64,000 bases of DNA from an uncultured Clostridia bacterium (GTDB taxonomy: Bacteria; Bacillota; Clostridia; TANB77; CAG-508), in the NCBI GenBank assembly GCA_946529215.1, contig CAMMZC010000007.1:24882-88881 (forward strand), given 5' to 3'. Position 1 is the first letter of the stretch. Every line of letters begins with the position of its first letter. The notes beneath the pieces were generated by a model, which saw nothing but the letters and a program-made list of their open reading frames with translations, ran no database searches and had not been told where the DNA came from. Position numbers and translations under genes: made by a program. Shown in pieces: positions 7,724 through 16,826 of this stretch.

Positions 7724-10477
7724 TTAAGTTTGAATTTTTTTACGATGTCTAACAAGGTCAATTATAAATACAAAAATTATAAGTACTAAGCCTACATATG
7801 AAAGTTTTGTACCTAATTTAAGGTAAGGAGTTTCATATACTAATTTAACTGTATGCTCACCTTTAGCCAAAGGAATTCCTATAAATCCGGTATTTACATT
7901 TATTATTTCAGTTTTGTTTCCATCAACATAAGCTGTCCATCCTTGAGAGTAAGATGTAGATAATTGCAAAATTCCATCTTCATAATTATTAATTGTACCA
8001 CACACATCTTTATTACTAAAAGATGTAATATTAAATGGATATTTTTTTAAATTATTTATATCAGTTTCATAATCATCTACAGGAACTGCAATTAGTTTTA
8101 TATCTTTGTAAGAATATTCACCTTTTTTTACAGAAAATACAATAGAAATATTTCCGCTGTGATTATCTCTATAGCCTAAATTGAACAATATATTTGGGTT
8201 ATCTATATAATATGGGCTTGTTACTTTATCTCTTATAAGTTGTTTTTTTTCAATTTTATTATATTTGACTATTATTGATTGTTCTGCATGAGTACTGTAT
8301 TTTTGACCTTCTATTAATAAATACAATTCGCAATTATTAATATTTTTGTCTTTTATTTTTAATGTAAATGAATTTTTATTTTTCTTAGGTGTAATAATTT
8401 TTGTATCTTCATCAACAATTTCTAGATCATCTTTTATTTCATATTTTACTTCTTTTGATGAAGAAATTCTATTAGAAATATTTTGATTTTGTATTATATT
8501 AGTGTCTTTCAAAATACTTGAATTTTCTATTACAGCTGTTTTTAGTAATGCATGCTCTTTTTCTATAGGAGAAAGAGGCTCATAGTTTTTCTTTAAAGTA
8601 TAATTATTGTAAAATAATGTAAATGGCAAAGCATTATGATTTTGATAAATTTGAGTTGTGTTATTGTCATTTTTTTCATCTTGTATTTCATAAATTAAAT
8701 TATATCCATAAGGCACATAAGATGCATCTTTTTTCGATACAATATAATATTTAGTTCCAAGTAAAGTCATTATTCTAAGTCTAGAGTCAAATTCACGTAA
8801 TGGGTTTGTTTTGGCACTATTTAGTATCAATAATTCTCTTGAAAGTGTTGTTAAATACTTGTTTCCTACAGAAAGATAAGTATTTAGTCCATTATAATTA
8901 TATTTGTATGAAATATTGTTTGATTCTAAAACATTATTTCCAATTCTGTAAATTCCATTATCATGTTGTTTAATGTAATTTACTGCTTCTGCATAATGTT
9001 TTATATTATTTCCAATACTTTCATAACTTGATTGTGCTTCACTAAATTTTAAAAATTCTTTATAATAATTTCCATGTATATAAGCTATCCAAGAGTAGAC
9101 TAATATATACCCACATACTGTAAGTAGTATAATTTTTTTAACCATTTGAGCAATTCTTTTTGATTCTTCGCTTTTTAAATTATCTGCAAATTGAAAATAT
9201 AAATCTTTTTTTATTTTTGGATAATCTAAGCTTCGAGAAGCTAAAACTATTAAAAATATAAATGCAAATGCAATTGAAAAAGCTGGGAAAGTTCCTGCAA
9301 GTGATTTAAGCAAAAACCACAACAAGAAATATATTGTTAAGCAATTTTTTATTAATTTAAATTCTCTTTGTGAATATGTTAAACTATTTCTTAAATTAAT
9401 CACTACTAAATAAGAAAGAGCAAAACTAAATCCAAATGTCCATCTGTTAGATTGGAATGAAAATCCATTCATTAAAGAGCCAAGAAATGGTATTAATAAA
9501 ATTACAAAATACACAAGCAAATTTTTAAGCCAAGTTCTGTTTTCTTTATTTTTTTTGTAATTTAAAATAGCAACTGGTAAAAGAACAATTGCAAGTGGAC
9601 AAACACTTACTTTAGCCCAATAAGGTGTTTTATCATTTAAAAATATCAATTTTGCATAATAGCCTAAAGTGTAATGTGTGAATCCAGTATTTCCAACTCT
9701 GGAATTATTTAAAAATGCATAAATTGTTGGTAACAATAGTATTGAGACAGATAATACACCGATTAAGTAACATAATGCTGTTTTAAAAAATTTTGCACAA
9801 AATGTTTTTATACCATTTTCTTTGTATTCGGTTAAATATTTAATAATTGCATAAATAAAGGTTAAAATTGTAATCATATATAAAAAGTAATAATTCGAAA
9901 CAGCTGATATTGCACTTACAAAAGTAAATAATTTGTATTTGTCTTCTTTTAAAATTTTGTCTATTCCTAAGAACATTAAAGGTAGCCATATTGCAGCATT
10001 TACGAAAAATGGATGACGTACTGCAGCGAACAAAATATATCCACTAAAAGTATAGATTAAAGCTCCAACTAATGTTGCAAATCTGCTTTTTTTATGATAA
10101 TTACAATATGCTATAAAGCTAATTCCTACAAAATACATTCTTGCAATAACTAAAGCACTATATATATATTTTAAGTATTTGATGGGAAATAGCAAACTAA
10201 AAATAGCAAAAGGGTCTCCTAAACAATAATACGTTAATTGTCCAACTTGGTCTAAACCAAGACCTAAGTTCCACGAAAATGTAGATATTCCACTTTTAGT
10301 ATTTTTTACTATTTCATAAAATTTTTCTAGAAATACAAAGTGCTGCTTGAAACCATCAGGCTCCCATATAAAGCTTCTTCCACTTATTATAAAACTAAAA
10401 AATACTCCAAAACATAGTAATATAAAAATAATTGTGAATAATTGATATGTGTTTATTTTTTTTGATATTTTTCTCAT
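7724..10477 (-). CDS. YfhO family large membrane protein
   Basis: 917 residues. An N-terminal signal-anchor helix is followed by some dozen hydrophobic segments up to about residue 470, in a GT-C glycosyltransferase-like arrangement. The early loop GRSFIWEPDGFKQH carries acidic/His residues after TM1, where GT-C enzymes keep catalytic acids. A large extracytoplasmic part (about 480-880) ends with YSQGWTAYVDGNKTEI and GFIGIPLAKGEHTVKLVYE, the YfhO C-terminal signature, then one last helix and a basic tail. YfhO proteins are implicated in glycosylating teichoic/lipoteichoic acids or other surface polymers; the substrate here is not known. A AAAAGGGGAG site precedes the ATG. Confidence 0.88.
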   Translation of the reverse strand: MRKISKKINTYQLFTIIFILLCFGVFFSFIISGRSFIWEPDGFKQHFVFLEKFYEIVKNTKSGISTFSWNLGLGLDQVGQLTYYCLGDPFAIFSLLFPIKYLKYIYSALVIARMYFVGISFIAYCNYHKKSRFATLVGALIYTFSGYILFAAVRHPFFVNAAIWLPLMFLGIDKILKEDKYKLFTFVSAISAVSNYYFLYMITILTFIYAIIKYLTEYKENGIKTFCAKFFKTALCYLIGVLSVSILLLPTIYAFLNNSRVGNTGFTHYTLGYYAKLIFLNDKTPYWAKVSVCPLAIVLLPVAILNYKKNKENRTWLKNLLVYFVILLIPFLGSLMNGFSFQSNRWTFGFSFALSYLVVINLRNSLTYSQREFKLIKNCLTIYFLLWFLLKSLAGTFPAFSIAFAFIFLIVLASRSLDYPKIKKDLYFQFADNLKSEESKRIAQMVKKIILLTVCGYILVYSWIAYIHGNYYKEFLKFSEAQSSYESIGNNIKHYAEAVNYIKQHDNGIYRIGNNVLESNNISYKYNYNGLNTYLSVGNKYLTTLSRELLILNSAKTNPLREFDSRLRIMTLLGTKYYIVSKKDASYVPYGYNLIYEIQDEKNDNNTTQIYQNHNALPFTLFYNNYTLKKNYEPLSPIEKEHALLKTAVIENSSILKDTNIIQNQNISNRISSSKEVKYEIKDDLEIVDEDTKIITPKKNKNSFTLKIKDKNINNCELYLLIEGQKYSTHAEQSIIVKYNKIEKKQLIRDKVTSPYYIDNPNILFNLGYRDNHSGNISIVFSVKKGEYSYKDIKLIAVPVDDYETDINNLKKYPFNITSFSNKDVCGTINNYEDGILQLSTSYSQGWTAYVDGNKTEIINVNTGFIGIPLAKGEHTVKLVYETPYLKLGTKLSYVGLVLIIFVFIIDLVRHRKKIQT

Positions 10478-10600
10478 AATTTATTGCTCCCCTTTTAATT
10501 TTGTTATAATATTTAACATTTTTACATTGAGATATGTTCTTTTTTGCATTATATAACTTTTATGAGTTTTTGTAAAGAAAATAAAAACTTTTTTTAAAAC

Positions 10601-10629
10601 TTGCATATTTTAAAATTAAATGCTATACT
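10601..10629 (+). promoter_or_regulatory. Sigma-A type promoter for the LOG-family gene
   Basis: TTGCAT at 10601-10606, 17-nt spacer, TATACT at 10624-10629. Predicted transcript start is near 10636, giving a leader of about 145 nt. Confidence 0.7.
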
Positions 10630-10674
10630 ATATTAGTACAAAAAAAGAAGCAAAAATAAATTAAAAAAATTATT

Positions 10675-10748
10675 TATTTTGGTAAAGTACGAAACAATTA
10701 GATTTATTGGCATACTTGTATTTAAAATACCAAAATATATTTTTTTTG
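10675..10748 (+). promoter_or_regulatory. Leader hairpin with T-run (possible attenuator)
   Basis: TATTTTGGTA at 10675-10684 pairs perfectly with TACCAAAATA at 10728-10737, followed at once by TATTTTTTTTG. This is terminator-like but lies inside the leader, about 40 nt before the start codon. The stem is AT-rich and the loop long, so function is uncertain. Confidence 0.35.
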
Positions 10749-10781
10749 ACTTCATAGAATTAAGGAAAGGATGGATAAAAA

Positions 10782-11363
10782 ATGAAAATAGCAGTATATG
10801 GTGCAGCAAGTAGTTTAATAGATAATACTTACAAGCTTGCAGGAGTGGAGCTAGGAAAGAAAATGGTAGAGAGAGGACATAGTTTAGTATTTGGTGGAGG
10901 AGCCAATGGAATGATGGGATCAGTTGCAGAAGGAGTTTACGAAAAAGGTGGATATATTTTAGGAGTAGTGCCACAATTTTTCCATGAAGCAAATGCAGAG
11001 ATTTCTTTTAAAAACTGCTCAGATTATATATATACAGATTCTATGAGAGAACGTAAAAGACAAATGGAAGAGAATTGTGATGCATTTATTATTTCGCCTG
11101 GTGGAATTGGAACTCTAGATGAATTTTTTGAAATATTGACATTAAAGCAATTAGGAAGACACAATAAAGCAATAGTATTATTTAATATAAATGGCTTTTT
11201 TGATGAATTAGATGCTATGATGACTAGATCAATTAATGAGAAATTTATAACAGATGATTGTAAGGAATTATACGAAGTACATACAGATATTGACAAAATG
11301 CTTGATTATATTGAAGCATATGATCCTACAGATGTGGATTTAAGTAAAGTAAAAATAAGATAA
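10782..11363 (+). CDS. LOG family protein (TIGR00730-type nucleoside 5'-monophosphate phosphoribohydrolase)
   Basis: 193 residues, usual length. Contains GGGANGMMGSVAEGVY (nucleotide-binding loop, about residue 38) and the hallmark PGGIGTLDEFFE (about 107-118), the PGGxGTxxE motif shared by LOG/lysine decarboxylase-like fold enzymes. These release the free base and ribose 5-phosphate from nucleoside monophosphates such as cytokinin nucleotides; in bacteria the physiological substrate is often unknown. SD site AAGGAAAGGATGG precedes the ATG. Confidence 0.9.
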   Translation: MKIAVYGAASSLIDNTYKLAGVELGKKMVERGHSLVFGGGANGMMGSVAEGVYEKGGYILGVVPQFFHEANAEISFKNCSDYIYTDSMRERKRQMEENCDAFIISPGGIGTLDEFFEILTLKQLGRHNKAIVLFNINGFFDELDAMMTRSINEKFITDDCKELYEVHTDIDKMLDYIEAYDPTDVDLSKVKIR

Positions 11364-11431
11364 ATAGAGTAAGTTTTTAATTTATTTAAATAAGATACAA
11401 CTTATGATTTAAGAAAGGATTAGCGGAAAAA

Positions 11432-11743
11432 ATGAGAAAATTTACAGAAATAGATGAAGAATTTGTTTGTGAAAATTGCGGAAAAAAAGTTCCAAAATTA
11501 GGATATTCATGTAGAAATCATTGCCCATATTGCTTACATTCAAAGCATATAGATATTAATCCAGGAGATAGGGCAGAAGAGTGTCATGGTTTGCTAGTGC
11601 CTGTAGGTATAGAAATAAACAATAAAAAGGGATATATTATTATTTTTAAATGCAAAAAATGTGGAGCAATTAGAAAAAATAAATTTGCAGAGGATGATAA
11701 TATGGATCTTATAATAAATTTATCTGTAAATAATAATTTGTAA
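11432..11743 (+). CDS. RNHCP domain protein
   Basis: 103 residues with a pattern of metal-binding cysteines: CENCG near residue 14, then CRNHCPYCLHSKHID (the RNHCP signature), PGDRAEECHGLLVP, and CKKCGAIRKNKF. The family is named for this motif and is thought to bind zinc and nucleic acid; its function is unknown. Preceded by a GAAAGGATTAG site. It is followed by a strong bidirectional terminator. Confidence 0.85.
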   Translation: MRKFTEIDEEFVCENCGKKVPKLGYSCRNHCPYCLHSKHIDINPGDRAEECHGLLVPVGIEINNKKGYIIIFKCKKCGAIRKNKFAEDDNMDLIINLSVNNNL

Positions 11744-11745
11744 AT

Positions 11746-11780
11746 AAAAAAAGTGAAAACTTTGTTTTCACTTTTTTTTA
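11746..11780. terminator. Bidirectional intrinsic terminator
   Basis: AAAAAGTGAAAAC / GTTTTCACTTTTT stem with a TTT loop and T-runs on both strands, between the convergent RNHCP and zinc-ribbon genes. Confidence 0.9.
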
Positions 11781-12017
11781 TTTAAATAATTTTTTATATC
11801 CTTCTAATCCTTCATAATCTAAAAATCGATTTAAATTTTTTTCAGAAATTCCAGTTTCACTTGCTATTTGGCTTAAAGAATTAATTTCAATACCATTTTC
11901 TTCAACAAAGTCTTTAAATTGAGATAATTCTAAATTATCTTTACTAGTACATTTTGAGCATACATATCCTTGATTTGTATAAAAAGCTCCACAACGAGAA
12001 CATCTTTTAACTTCCAT
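11778..12017 (-). CDS. Small zinc-ribbon protein with HTH-like C-terminus
   Basis: 79 residues. The N-terminus has two CxxC knuckles (CSRCG and CSKC, residues 6-22), a zinc ribbon. Residues about 44-70 (SLSQIASETGISEKNLNRFL) read as a helix-turn-helix, ending YEGLEGYKKLF. The layout resembles YvyF-type flagellar-operon proteins, but no flagellar genes are nearby, so the resemblance is only architectural. Ribosome site GGAGGATTAGTT lies before the ATG. Confidence 0.75.
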   Translation of the reverse strand: MEVKRCSRCGAFYTNQGYVCSKCTSKDNLELSQFKDFVEENGIEINSLSQIASETGISEKNLNRFLDYEGLEGYKKLFK

Positions 12018-12150
12018 AACTAATCCTCCATTTCATTGCTATTATTTGCAAATTTACATTAAAAATAACATATTTCAATAATATAAATTTTAAATTTAAA
12101 GTTATTGTATCATAAAGTAAAAAAAAAATAAACAGGTTTTTAAAAATTTG

Positions 12151-12179
12151 TTGATATTTTGAAAAAAATGTAGTAAAAT
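12151..12179 (+). promoter_or_regulatory. Sigma-A promoter for TPR gene
   Basis: TTGATA at 12151-12156, 17-nt spacer, TAAAAT at 12174-12179. Because the -10 element covers the ATG at 12178, that ATG cannot be the start; the ATG at 12226 is. Confidence 0.75.
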
Positions 12180-12225
12180 GAATAAAACTAAAGATAGAAA
12201 TTATTTAAACAAGAAGGGGAAATAT

Positions 12226-13431
12226 ATGGCAGAACAGTTGATTTTTATAACACTATCAATAATTTTTTTTGTAATCATTTTCTTAAAAATGATAAAGAAA
12301 AATGACACAAGTTATGTTCCAATACTTGCAATTGAAGCATTAGGAATAACAATAGATTTTGTGGTTTTAAGTTCAAATCATAAAATGAAGATAGTTGTTA
12401 AATTTCTAATTTACCTAATGAGTGTAGTATTACCATTTGTTTTAATTTTATTAGAAAAAAATAACAAAAATATTATGATGAAATTTAAAATGGCAATAAT
12501 AGATATGTATATGGCTGTTGGAAATTACAAAAAAGCCAAGGAAAAATTGCTAGAATTTTTGGAGCAAGATAATGAAAATTATGATTTGCATAAAAGACTT
12601 GGTTTAATTTATGAAAAAGAAGGCGGAATTAGAAAAGCAATAGATGAATATGTTCAATGTATAGACATAAATAATCAAGACTATGATTCATATTATAAAG
12701 TAGCGACTTTACTTCAAGATTTAGATAGAAAAAAAGAAGCAATTGAAATGCTTAATTCTTTATTAGATAAAAAGCCTGAATATACAGATGCAACAATTAT
12801 CTTAGGAGATTTACTTATTGAAGAAAAATCATATAAAGAAGCTGCAATGGTATATATGGATGCTTTAAAATATAATCCAATAAGTTATGAGTTAAATTAT
12901 AATTTAGGAATGGTCTATACATTATTAAATGATTTTAATAATGCAAAACTATGTTATGAAAAAGCAGCAGAAATTAATCATTTAGCATATAATGCAAAAT
13001 ATTGTCTGGCAGAAATAGCACTTATATATAAAGACTTAGATAAAGCAGAAATGTATTTTACTCAAGCTCTAAATGAAGAAGAAATTAGTGCAGATTGTTA
13101 TTTTGAACTTTCAAAAATTAATATTATGAAAGGAAATAAAGATTTAGCAATTAAATATGCAAATTTAGCAGTAGATTTAAATAGTAAAAAAATTGCTCAA
13201 AAAATTGAAAAAGAGCCACTATTTATGACAATTAGAAATAAAATTTCAATTCCATTTAATTTAGAAGAAAAAGAAGATATGCCTTCATTTTCTGAAAAAG
13301 AAAGAATAGCAAAACAGCATTTGGAAAATACTACAGATATAACAACAAATATGGGGTATATTGGAAATAGCAAAAAGAAAATATTTGAAAAAGATATAAA
13401 GAAAGAAAAAGAAAAGCAGAGAGAAGAATAA
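12226..13431 (+). CDS. Membrane-anchored tetratricopeptide repeat protein
   Basis: 401 residues from the ATG at 12226, which follows an AAGAAGGGG site; an upstream in-frame ATG at 12178 lies within the promoter. Three hydrophobic segments occupy residues about 5-75, with the rest predicted cytoplasmic. At least five TPR units follow (for example YDLHKRLGLIYEKEG, YDSYYKVATLLQDLD, YELNYNLGMVYTLLN, YNAKYCLAEIALIYK). The tail is highly charged (KKIFEKDIKKEKEKQ). TPR arrays mediate protein-protein contact; the partner is unknown. It is followed by a weak inverted repeat and then aldolase. Confidence 0.8.
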   Translation: MAEQLIFITLSIIFFVIIFLKMIKKNDTSYVPILAIEALGITIDFVVLSSNHKMKIVVKFLIYLMSVVLPFVLILLEKNNKNIMMKFKMAIIDMYMAVGNYKKAKEKLLEFLEQDNENYDLHKRLGLIYEKEGGIRKAIDEYVQCIDINNQDYDSYYKVATLLQDLDRKKEAIEMLNSLLDKKPEYTDATIILGDLLIEEKSYKEAAMVYMDALKYNPISYELNYNLGMVYTLLNDFNNAKLCYEKAAEINHLAYNAKYCLAEIALIYKDLDKAEMYFTQALNEEEISADCYFELSKINIMKGNKDLAIKYANLAVDLNSKKIAQKIEKEPLFMTIRNKISIPFNLEEKEDMPSFSEKERIAKQHLENTTDITTNMGYIGNSKKKIFEKDIKKEKEKQREE

Positions 13432-13476
13432 GGTTGAATTTAAAGCCTGTCAATGGAAAATATAAGAATTTGTAAG

Positions 13477-13540
13477 CTATTCAGTTAAATAAGAATATTA
13501 CTTGAAATATTTATATTTTCAGCAAGTTATTTAATTGAAT
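13477..13540 (+). repeat. Imperfect inverted repeat between TPR gene and fba
   Basis: TTCAGTTAAATAA ... ACTTG pairs with CAAG-TTATTTAATTGAA. The stem is AT-rich with an interior bulge, followed by AATTTAATTTAAAAAAAATT. It could be a weak terminator or an fba leader element. Confidence 0.4.
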
Positions 13541-13583
13541 TTAATTTAAAAAAAATTATTAAAAAGAGAAAGGATGATGAAAA

Positions 13584-14513
13584 ATGTTAGTAACAACTAA
13601 AGAAATGTTTGAAAAATCTATGAGAGAGGGGTTTGCAATTGGTGCATTTAATGTAAACAATATGGAAATTATACAAGCTATAATGGATGCTGCAGCTGAA
13701 GAACATGCACCTGTAATTATGCAAGCATCTTCAAGTGCTATAAAATATGCAAGGTTAAATTATTTAATGAAAATGGTAAAGGCAGCAGAAGAAGAACACC
13801 CAGAAATTCCATTTGCAATACATTTAGACCATGGACCTGATTTTGAAACTTGTAAAATGTGTATAGATGCAGGATTTACATCAGTTATGTTTGATGGATC
13901 TAAATATGATTTTGAAGAAAATGTAAGACTTACAAAAGAAGTTGTAGAATATGCTCATAGCAAAGGAGTTGTAGTAGAGGCTGAACTTGGAAAATTAGCA
14001 GGAATTGAAGATGATGTAAATGTTTCAGCAGATGATGCAATGTTTACAGATCCAGCTCAAGCAGAAGAGTTTGTTAGAAGAACAGGATGTGATTCTTTAG
14101 CAATAGCAATTGGAACAAGCCACGGAGCTTATAAATTTAAAGGAGAAGCTAAACTAAGATTTGATATTTTAGCTAAAATAAAAGAAAGAATTCCAAATAC
14201 TCCAATAGTTTTACATGGAGCTTCAACAGTTATTCCTGAACTTGTTGCTCAATGTAATGAATATGGAGCAGATATTCCTGGAGCAAAAGGTGTACCAGAT
14301 GAAATGCTTCACGAAGCTTCAATTTCAGGAGTTTCAAAAATAAATGTTGATACAGATTTACGCTTAGCAATGACAGCAGCAATTAGGAAAGTATTTGCAG
14401 AAGAGCCTTCTGCATTTGACCCACGTAAATATCTAACTCCAGCAAGAGACTTAATTAAGCAAACTGTACAGCATAAAATAAGAGATGTGTTTGGTTCAAG
14501 TAATAAAGCATAA
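13584..14513 (+). CDS. fba: Class II fructose-bisphosphate aldolase
   Basis: 309 residues; cleaves fructose 1,6-bisphosphate to DHAP and glyceraldehyde 3-phosphate in glycolysis. The zinc/catalytic motif HLDHG is at residues 80-84, followed by GFTSVMFDGSKYDFEENV, VVVEAELGKLAG, GTSHGAYKFKG, VLHGASTV and KINVDTDLRLAM, which cover the metal ligands and phosphate-binding loops. AGAAAGGATGATGA ribosome site. It is followed by a conspicuous 20-bp inverted repeat. Confidence 0.96.
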   Translation: MLVTTKEMFEKSMREGFAIGAFNVNNMEIIQAIMDAAAEEHAPVIMQASSSAIKYARLNYLMKMVKAAEEEHPEIPFAIHLDHGPDFETCKMCIDAGFTSVMFDGSKYDFEENVRLTKEVVEYAHSKGVVVEAELGKLAGIEDDVNVSADDAMFTDPAQAEEFVRRTGCDSLAIAIGTSHGAYKFKGEAKLRFDILAKIKERIPNTPIVLHGASTVIPELVAQCNEYGADIPGAKGVPDEMLHEASISGVSKINVDTDLRLAMTAAIRKVFAEEPSAFDPRKYLTPARDLIKQTVQHKIRDVFGSSNKA

Positions 14514-14520
14514 TATATAA

Positions 14521-14603
14521 AAGCTGTATATTTTGATTTTGAAATTTATGCGCCGGAGTAAAAAGACATAAGACATAAATAGAAAAATCAAAATATACAG
14601 CTT
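14521..14603. terminator. Long perfect inverted repeat downstream of fba
   Basis: A perfect 20-bp stem: AAGCTGTATATTTTGATTTT at 14521-14540 and its exact complement at 14584-14603. An inner ATTTATG/CATAAAT pair is nested inside, around a GC-richer loop (GCGCCGGAGT). It sits between convergent fba and smpB. Probably a bidirectional terminator, but longer than needed. Confidence 0.6.
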
Positions 14604-14629
14604 AATAATATTTTGGGGAAATTTTTAAA

Positions 14630-15094
14630 TCATTCGCCTTTTTCATTTGCTCTCATAGCCTTTTGCATTCTTCTTTCAGCATCTTTTTTGGCTATATCTT
14701 GGCGTTTATCATATAGTTTTTTGCCTTTTCCAATTCCAAGTTCCATTTTAACCAAACTTCCTTTAAAATAAATGCAAATCGGAATTAATGAATATCCATC
14801 TTGTTTAATTTTTCCGAAAAGCCTATTTATTTCACGTTTTTTTAGTAGCAATTTTCTATCACGTAAAGGATCTTTGTTATATATATTTCCATATTCATAA
14901 GGACTAATATGCATTCCATAAACAAAACATTCACCATTTTTTATGTTTGCATAACTATCTTTTAAGTTAACTTTTCCAGCTCTAATTGATTTTATTTCAG
15001 TTCCAGCTAGAACAATACCTGTTTCGATGGTATCTTCAATTGAGTAATTATGATATGCTGTTGGATTTTTTGAAATTATTTTTTTACTTTCCAT
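14630..15094 (-). CDS. smpB: SsrA-binding protein SmpB
   Basis: About 154 residues. SmpB binds tmRNA and directs trans-translation to rescue stalled ribosomes. Recognisable are NYSIEDTIETGIVLAGTEIK, GKVNLKDSYANI, HISPYEYGNI, DPLRDRKLLLKKREI and the basic C-terminal tail KKLYDKRQDIAKKDAER. I choose the ATG at 15094, 9 nt after AAGGA; an ATG at 15103 is directly adjacent to the site. No ssrA (tmRNA) gene is visible in this window. Confidence 0.94.
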   Translation of the reverse strand: MESKKIISKNPTAYHNYSIEDTIETGIVLAGTEIKSIRAGKVNLKDSYANIKNGECFVYGMHISPYEYGNIYNKDPLRDRKLLLKKREINRLFGKIKQDGYSLIPICIYFKGSLVKMELGIGKGKKLYDKRQDIAKKDAERRMQKAMRANEKGE

Positions 15095-15348
15095 TTTCAC
15101 CATTCCTTGTACTATTAAGCAATTTGTATTTAAATTTTATAAATAACTTTTAGCTTGCAAATATAAATAATATTCTTGTTTAATATGATTTATATTTTAA
15201 CACGAAACAGCTTAAAAGTAAAGTTTATAAAAAAATTTCTACGCGAATTTTCGAACCAAACAAAAGCTTTCAAGTGTATTAAAATAATACTTATATTTTT
15301 TTTGAAAATATTATATTACGCTACAATATTATTTTAATTTAGTGCAAT

Positions 15349-15630
15349 TTAATATGGAAATCTTTCAAATAAGTATTTTATAACATCATTTCCGTTATGT
15401 TCTGTAACATATATATAAACATTTTTATCAAGACAAAGCCACATTTTTAAATCATAAGAATCTATGTTATCCACAAAAGCTCCAATAATATCAGAAGCTT
15501 CAATTGGATTTTTATATTCTATTTTCCAGAGCAAGTATTGTGAAATACTCATATCTGTTTCATAAAAACTACTTAAAAATTTATTAATTTCGTTTTCTTT
15601 TTTGCTTTTTAAACTTATTGTTACCAACAC
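15349..15630 (-). CDS. Hypothetical protein, about 93 residues
   Basis: Start assigned to a GTG at 15630, 8 nt behind an AAAAAAGGAG site; longer in-frame starts (TTG at 15696) have no ribosome site. Begins MLVTISLKSKKENEI and ends VIKYLFERFPY. No domain recognised. It looks like a small soluble alpha/beta protein with no signal or membrane segment. It stands alone between smpB and the glycosyltransferase cluster on the opposite strand. Confidence 0.6.
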   Translation of the reverse strand: MLVTISLKSKKENEINKFLSSFYETDMSISQYLLWKIEYKNPIEASDIIGAFVDNIDSYDLKMWLCLDKNVYIYVTEHNGNDVIKYLFERFPY

Positions 15631-15847
15631 ATTTATAACTCCTTTTTTATTAAAGTCTACATTTTTATTATTAGTTAATTTTTTTAAAATATTCAATTAT
15701 TATATCGATTTAAATTATATGTACTTTATTATATAGGAAACGTTAATGAAAGGTGGCACAAAAAAATAAATGTTATTAAAAATAAATGAAATTATAATAA
15801 TATTGTGGGTATAATAATAAAAGCAACTGAATTATAAGGAGAGAAAA

Positions 15848-16765
15848 ATGCCGAAACTTAGCATAATTATTCCATTTAATAATGGAGAAAAATATTTGGA
15901 AAAATGCTTAGAAAGTATAAAAAACATTAGGTATGAGGATTACGAAATAATTTTAATTGACGATTTTTCAAAAGATAATTCAAAAGAAATTGCAAGAAAA
16001 TATAAAAATACGAAATACTTCTATTCAACTGAGGAAACCATAGGTGTTGGAAATGCTAGAAATTTAGGAATAGAAAAATCTACTGGAAAATATATAATGT
16101 TTTTAGATGTTGATGATACAATTGAAAATAATCTTTTAAAGAAATTAGATAAATTTATGGTACAAGATGTAGAAATGATTAAATACAAAATGAAAATAAT
16201 TGGAGAAAAAGAGGTATATGCAGATGGACCAATTTTTGACATAACAGATGGTGAAGATGGTTTTAATAAGTTATGTTTCGAAGATAAATATATAGATTCA
16301 CCTTGTTTGTATTTAATAAAAAAAGAACTATTTGAAAGAACTAATATGAAGTTTGAAAAAAATGTGTTTCATGAAGATTTTGGTTTGATTCCGATATTAC
16401 TTGCAAATGCAAGAACTACAGTTTCAACAGATATTTATGGTTATAATTATTTTCAATCACATAATAGTATTATGAGAAATGAAAATTATTCAATACAATT
16501 AGAGAAAATAAATGACAAATTTATTCTTTATGATAACTTAAAATTAGAATTAAAAAATATGAATTTAAAATCAAACACTTGTGAAAATCTTTTAGAGTAT
16601 TATACAAATAGTATTATTTTAGGTGTAAATGATTTGAAAAAAGATGATAGGAAAATTTTTATGAAGAAAATAAAAGAAAAAAGTATGCTAAATAATTTAA
16701 AAGTAAGAAATATAAAGCAAGTGATAAAAAAATGGTATTTAAAATATATGTATACTTTATTTTGA
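15848..16765 (+). CDS. GT2 family glycosyltransferase
   Basis: 305 residues. GT-A fold N-terminus: LSIIIPFNNGEKYLEKCL, IILIDDFSKDNS (nucleotide-binding Asp), GVGNARNLGIEKSTGKY and FLDVDDTIE, the DxD metal site. The C-terminal half (about 200-305) is variable and probably sets acceptor choice. First of three glycosyltransferase genes on the plus strand, likely acting on a surface polysaccharide or glycolipid. Ribosome site AAGGAGAG precedes the ATG. Confidence 0.9.
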   Translation: MPKLSIIIPFNNGEKYLEKCLESIKNIRYEDYEIILIDDFSKDNSKEIARKYKNTKYFYSTEETIGVGNARNLGIEKSTGKYIMFLDVDDTIENNLLKKLDKFMVQDVEMIKYKMKIIGEKEVYADGPIFDITDGEDGFNKLCFEDKYIDSPCLYLIKKELFERTNMKFEKNVFHEDFGLIPILLANARTTVSTDIYGYNYFQSHNSIMRNENYSIQLEKINDKFILYDNLKLELKNMNLKSNTCENLLEYYTNSIILGVNDLKKDDRKIFMKKIKEKSMLNNLKVRNIKQVIKKWYLKYMYTLF

Positions 16766-16826
16766 TGGGAATTGGTAAAATTATATAGTTTAAAGTATTT
16801 ATGATTAAAATGAGAAAGGAAAAAAT

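Larger units (their letters stand above)
10478..10781. other. Divergent intergenic region of yfhO-type gene and LOG gene (about 300 bp)
   Basis: No gene. It holds the ribosome site of the leftward YfhO gene, a rightward promoter at 10601-10629 and a roughly 145-nt leader for the rightward gene with a 10-bp inverted repeat ahead of a T-run (see separate entries). Confidence 0.6.
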
